From contig NZ_JACCBU010000001.1 in the NCBI RefSeq assembly GCF_013407955.1, positions 3,658,001 through 3,722,000 of the forward strand: a stretch of DNA of 64,000 nucleotides. Direction: 5' to 3'. Shown one piece after another: positions 63,963 through 64,000 of the stretch. Origin of the DNA: Microlunatus parietis (GTDB taxonomy: Bacteria > Actinomycetota > Actinomycetes > Propionibacteriales > Propionibacteriaceae). The notes under the pieces are model-generated. The model was not told where the DNA came from, searched no databases, and saw nothing but the letters and a program-made list of their open reading frames with translations. Positions within the stretch are counted from its first letter, which is position 1. Each line of letters opens with the position of its first letter. A program made the translations under genes and the position numbers.

Positions 63963-64000
63963 CCTGGACCCCGTCCGTGATGTGGGACACCGGCGAACTC

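Overview
The window is a high-GC actinobacterial chromosome segment spanning the replication origin. The core runs rpmH-rnpA-yidD-yidC-jag-rsmG on the minus strand leftwards and dnaA-dnaN-gnd-recF-dciA, then gyrB-gyrA-DUF3566 and tRNA-Ile, on the plus strand rightwards. parA-parB lies to the left. The gene order, SURF1/DUF3817/DUF3566 proteins, GTG starts and many sugar-hydrolase genes fit the Propionibacteriales, possibly a Microlunatus-like Propionibacteriaceae; this is inference, as no 16S gene is present.

Layout. 0-9.5 kb: a truncated Eis-like acetyltransferase, a GH29 alpha-L-fucosidase, an exported beta-helix-like protein, vapBC, a three-gene sugar ABC importer without ATPase, a Gfo/Idh/MocA oxidoreductase, and a GNAT gene coupled to a 56-residue membrane protein. 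9.5-13.5 kb: aminotransferase, ddl, SURF1, DUF3817 and an unknown. 13.6-16 kb: parB-parA with a parS-like site inside parA. 16.1-18.7 kb: a broken phosphotransferase gene and a 1.8 kb gene-free stretch with a second parS-like site. 18.7-30.1 kb: origin core; DnaA boxes lie on both sides of dnaA, mainly between dnaA and dnaN.

30.1-42.2 kb: about 12 kb separates dciA from gyrB. It holds TerC, a LacI-controlled glycan locus (GH172/DUF2961, LacI, GH116, L-fucose/D-arabinose isomerase-like), and four membrane-associated genes of unknown function. 42.6-48.6 kb: gyrB, gyrA, DUF3566. 48.9-64 kb: accessory genes: PhyH oxygenase with divergent AraC regulator, tRNA-Ile followed by tandem repeats, three intact phosphotransferase-like genes, VOC and DinB proteins, a PIN-domain gene with an unusually large partner, a HIT protein, an ABC exporter, a large secreted DUF4091 protein and a DUF6504-type protein.

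How parts fit together. GH29 and the importer carry related palindromes upstream, suggesting joint control of fucoside uptake and hydrolysis. GH172 and GH116 carry a second, LacI-type palindrome flanking the lacI gene; the isomerase could feed from either locus. The most distinctive unexplained structures are two oppositely oriented 133-bp palindromic elements with 30-bp inverted ends (33444-33576, 34269-34401), folding potentially as cloverleaves, and a 147-bp relative after gnd (27640-27786).
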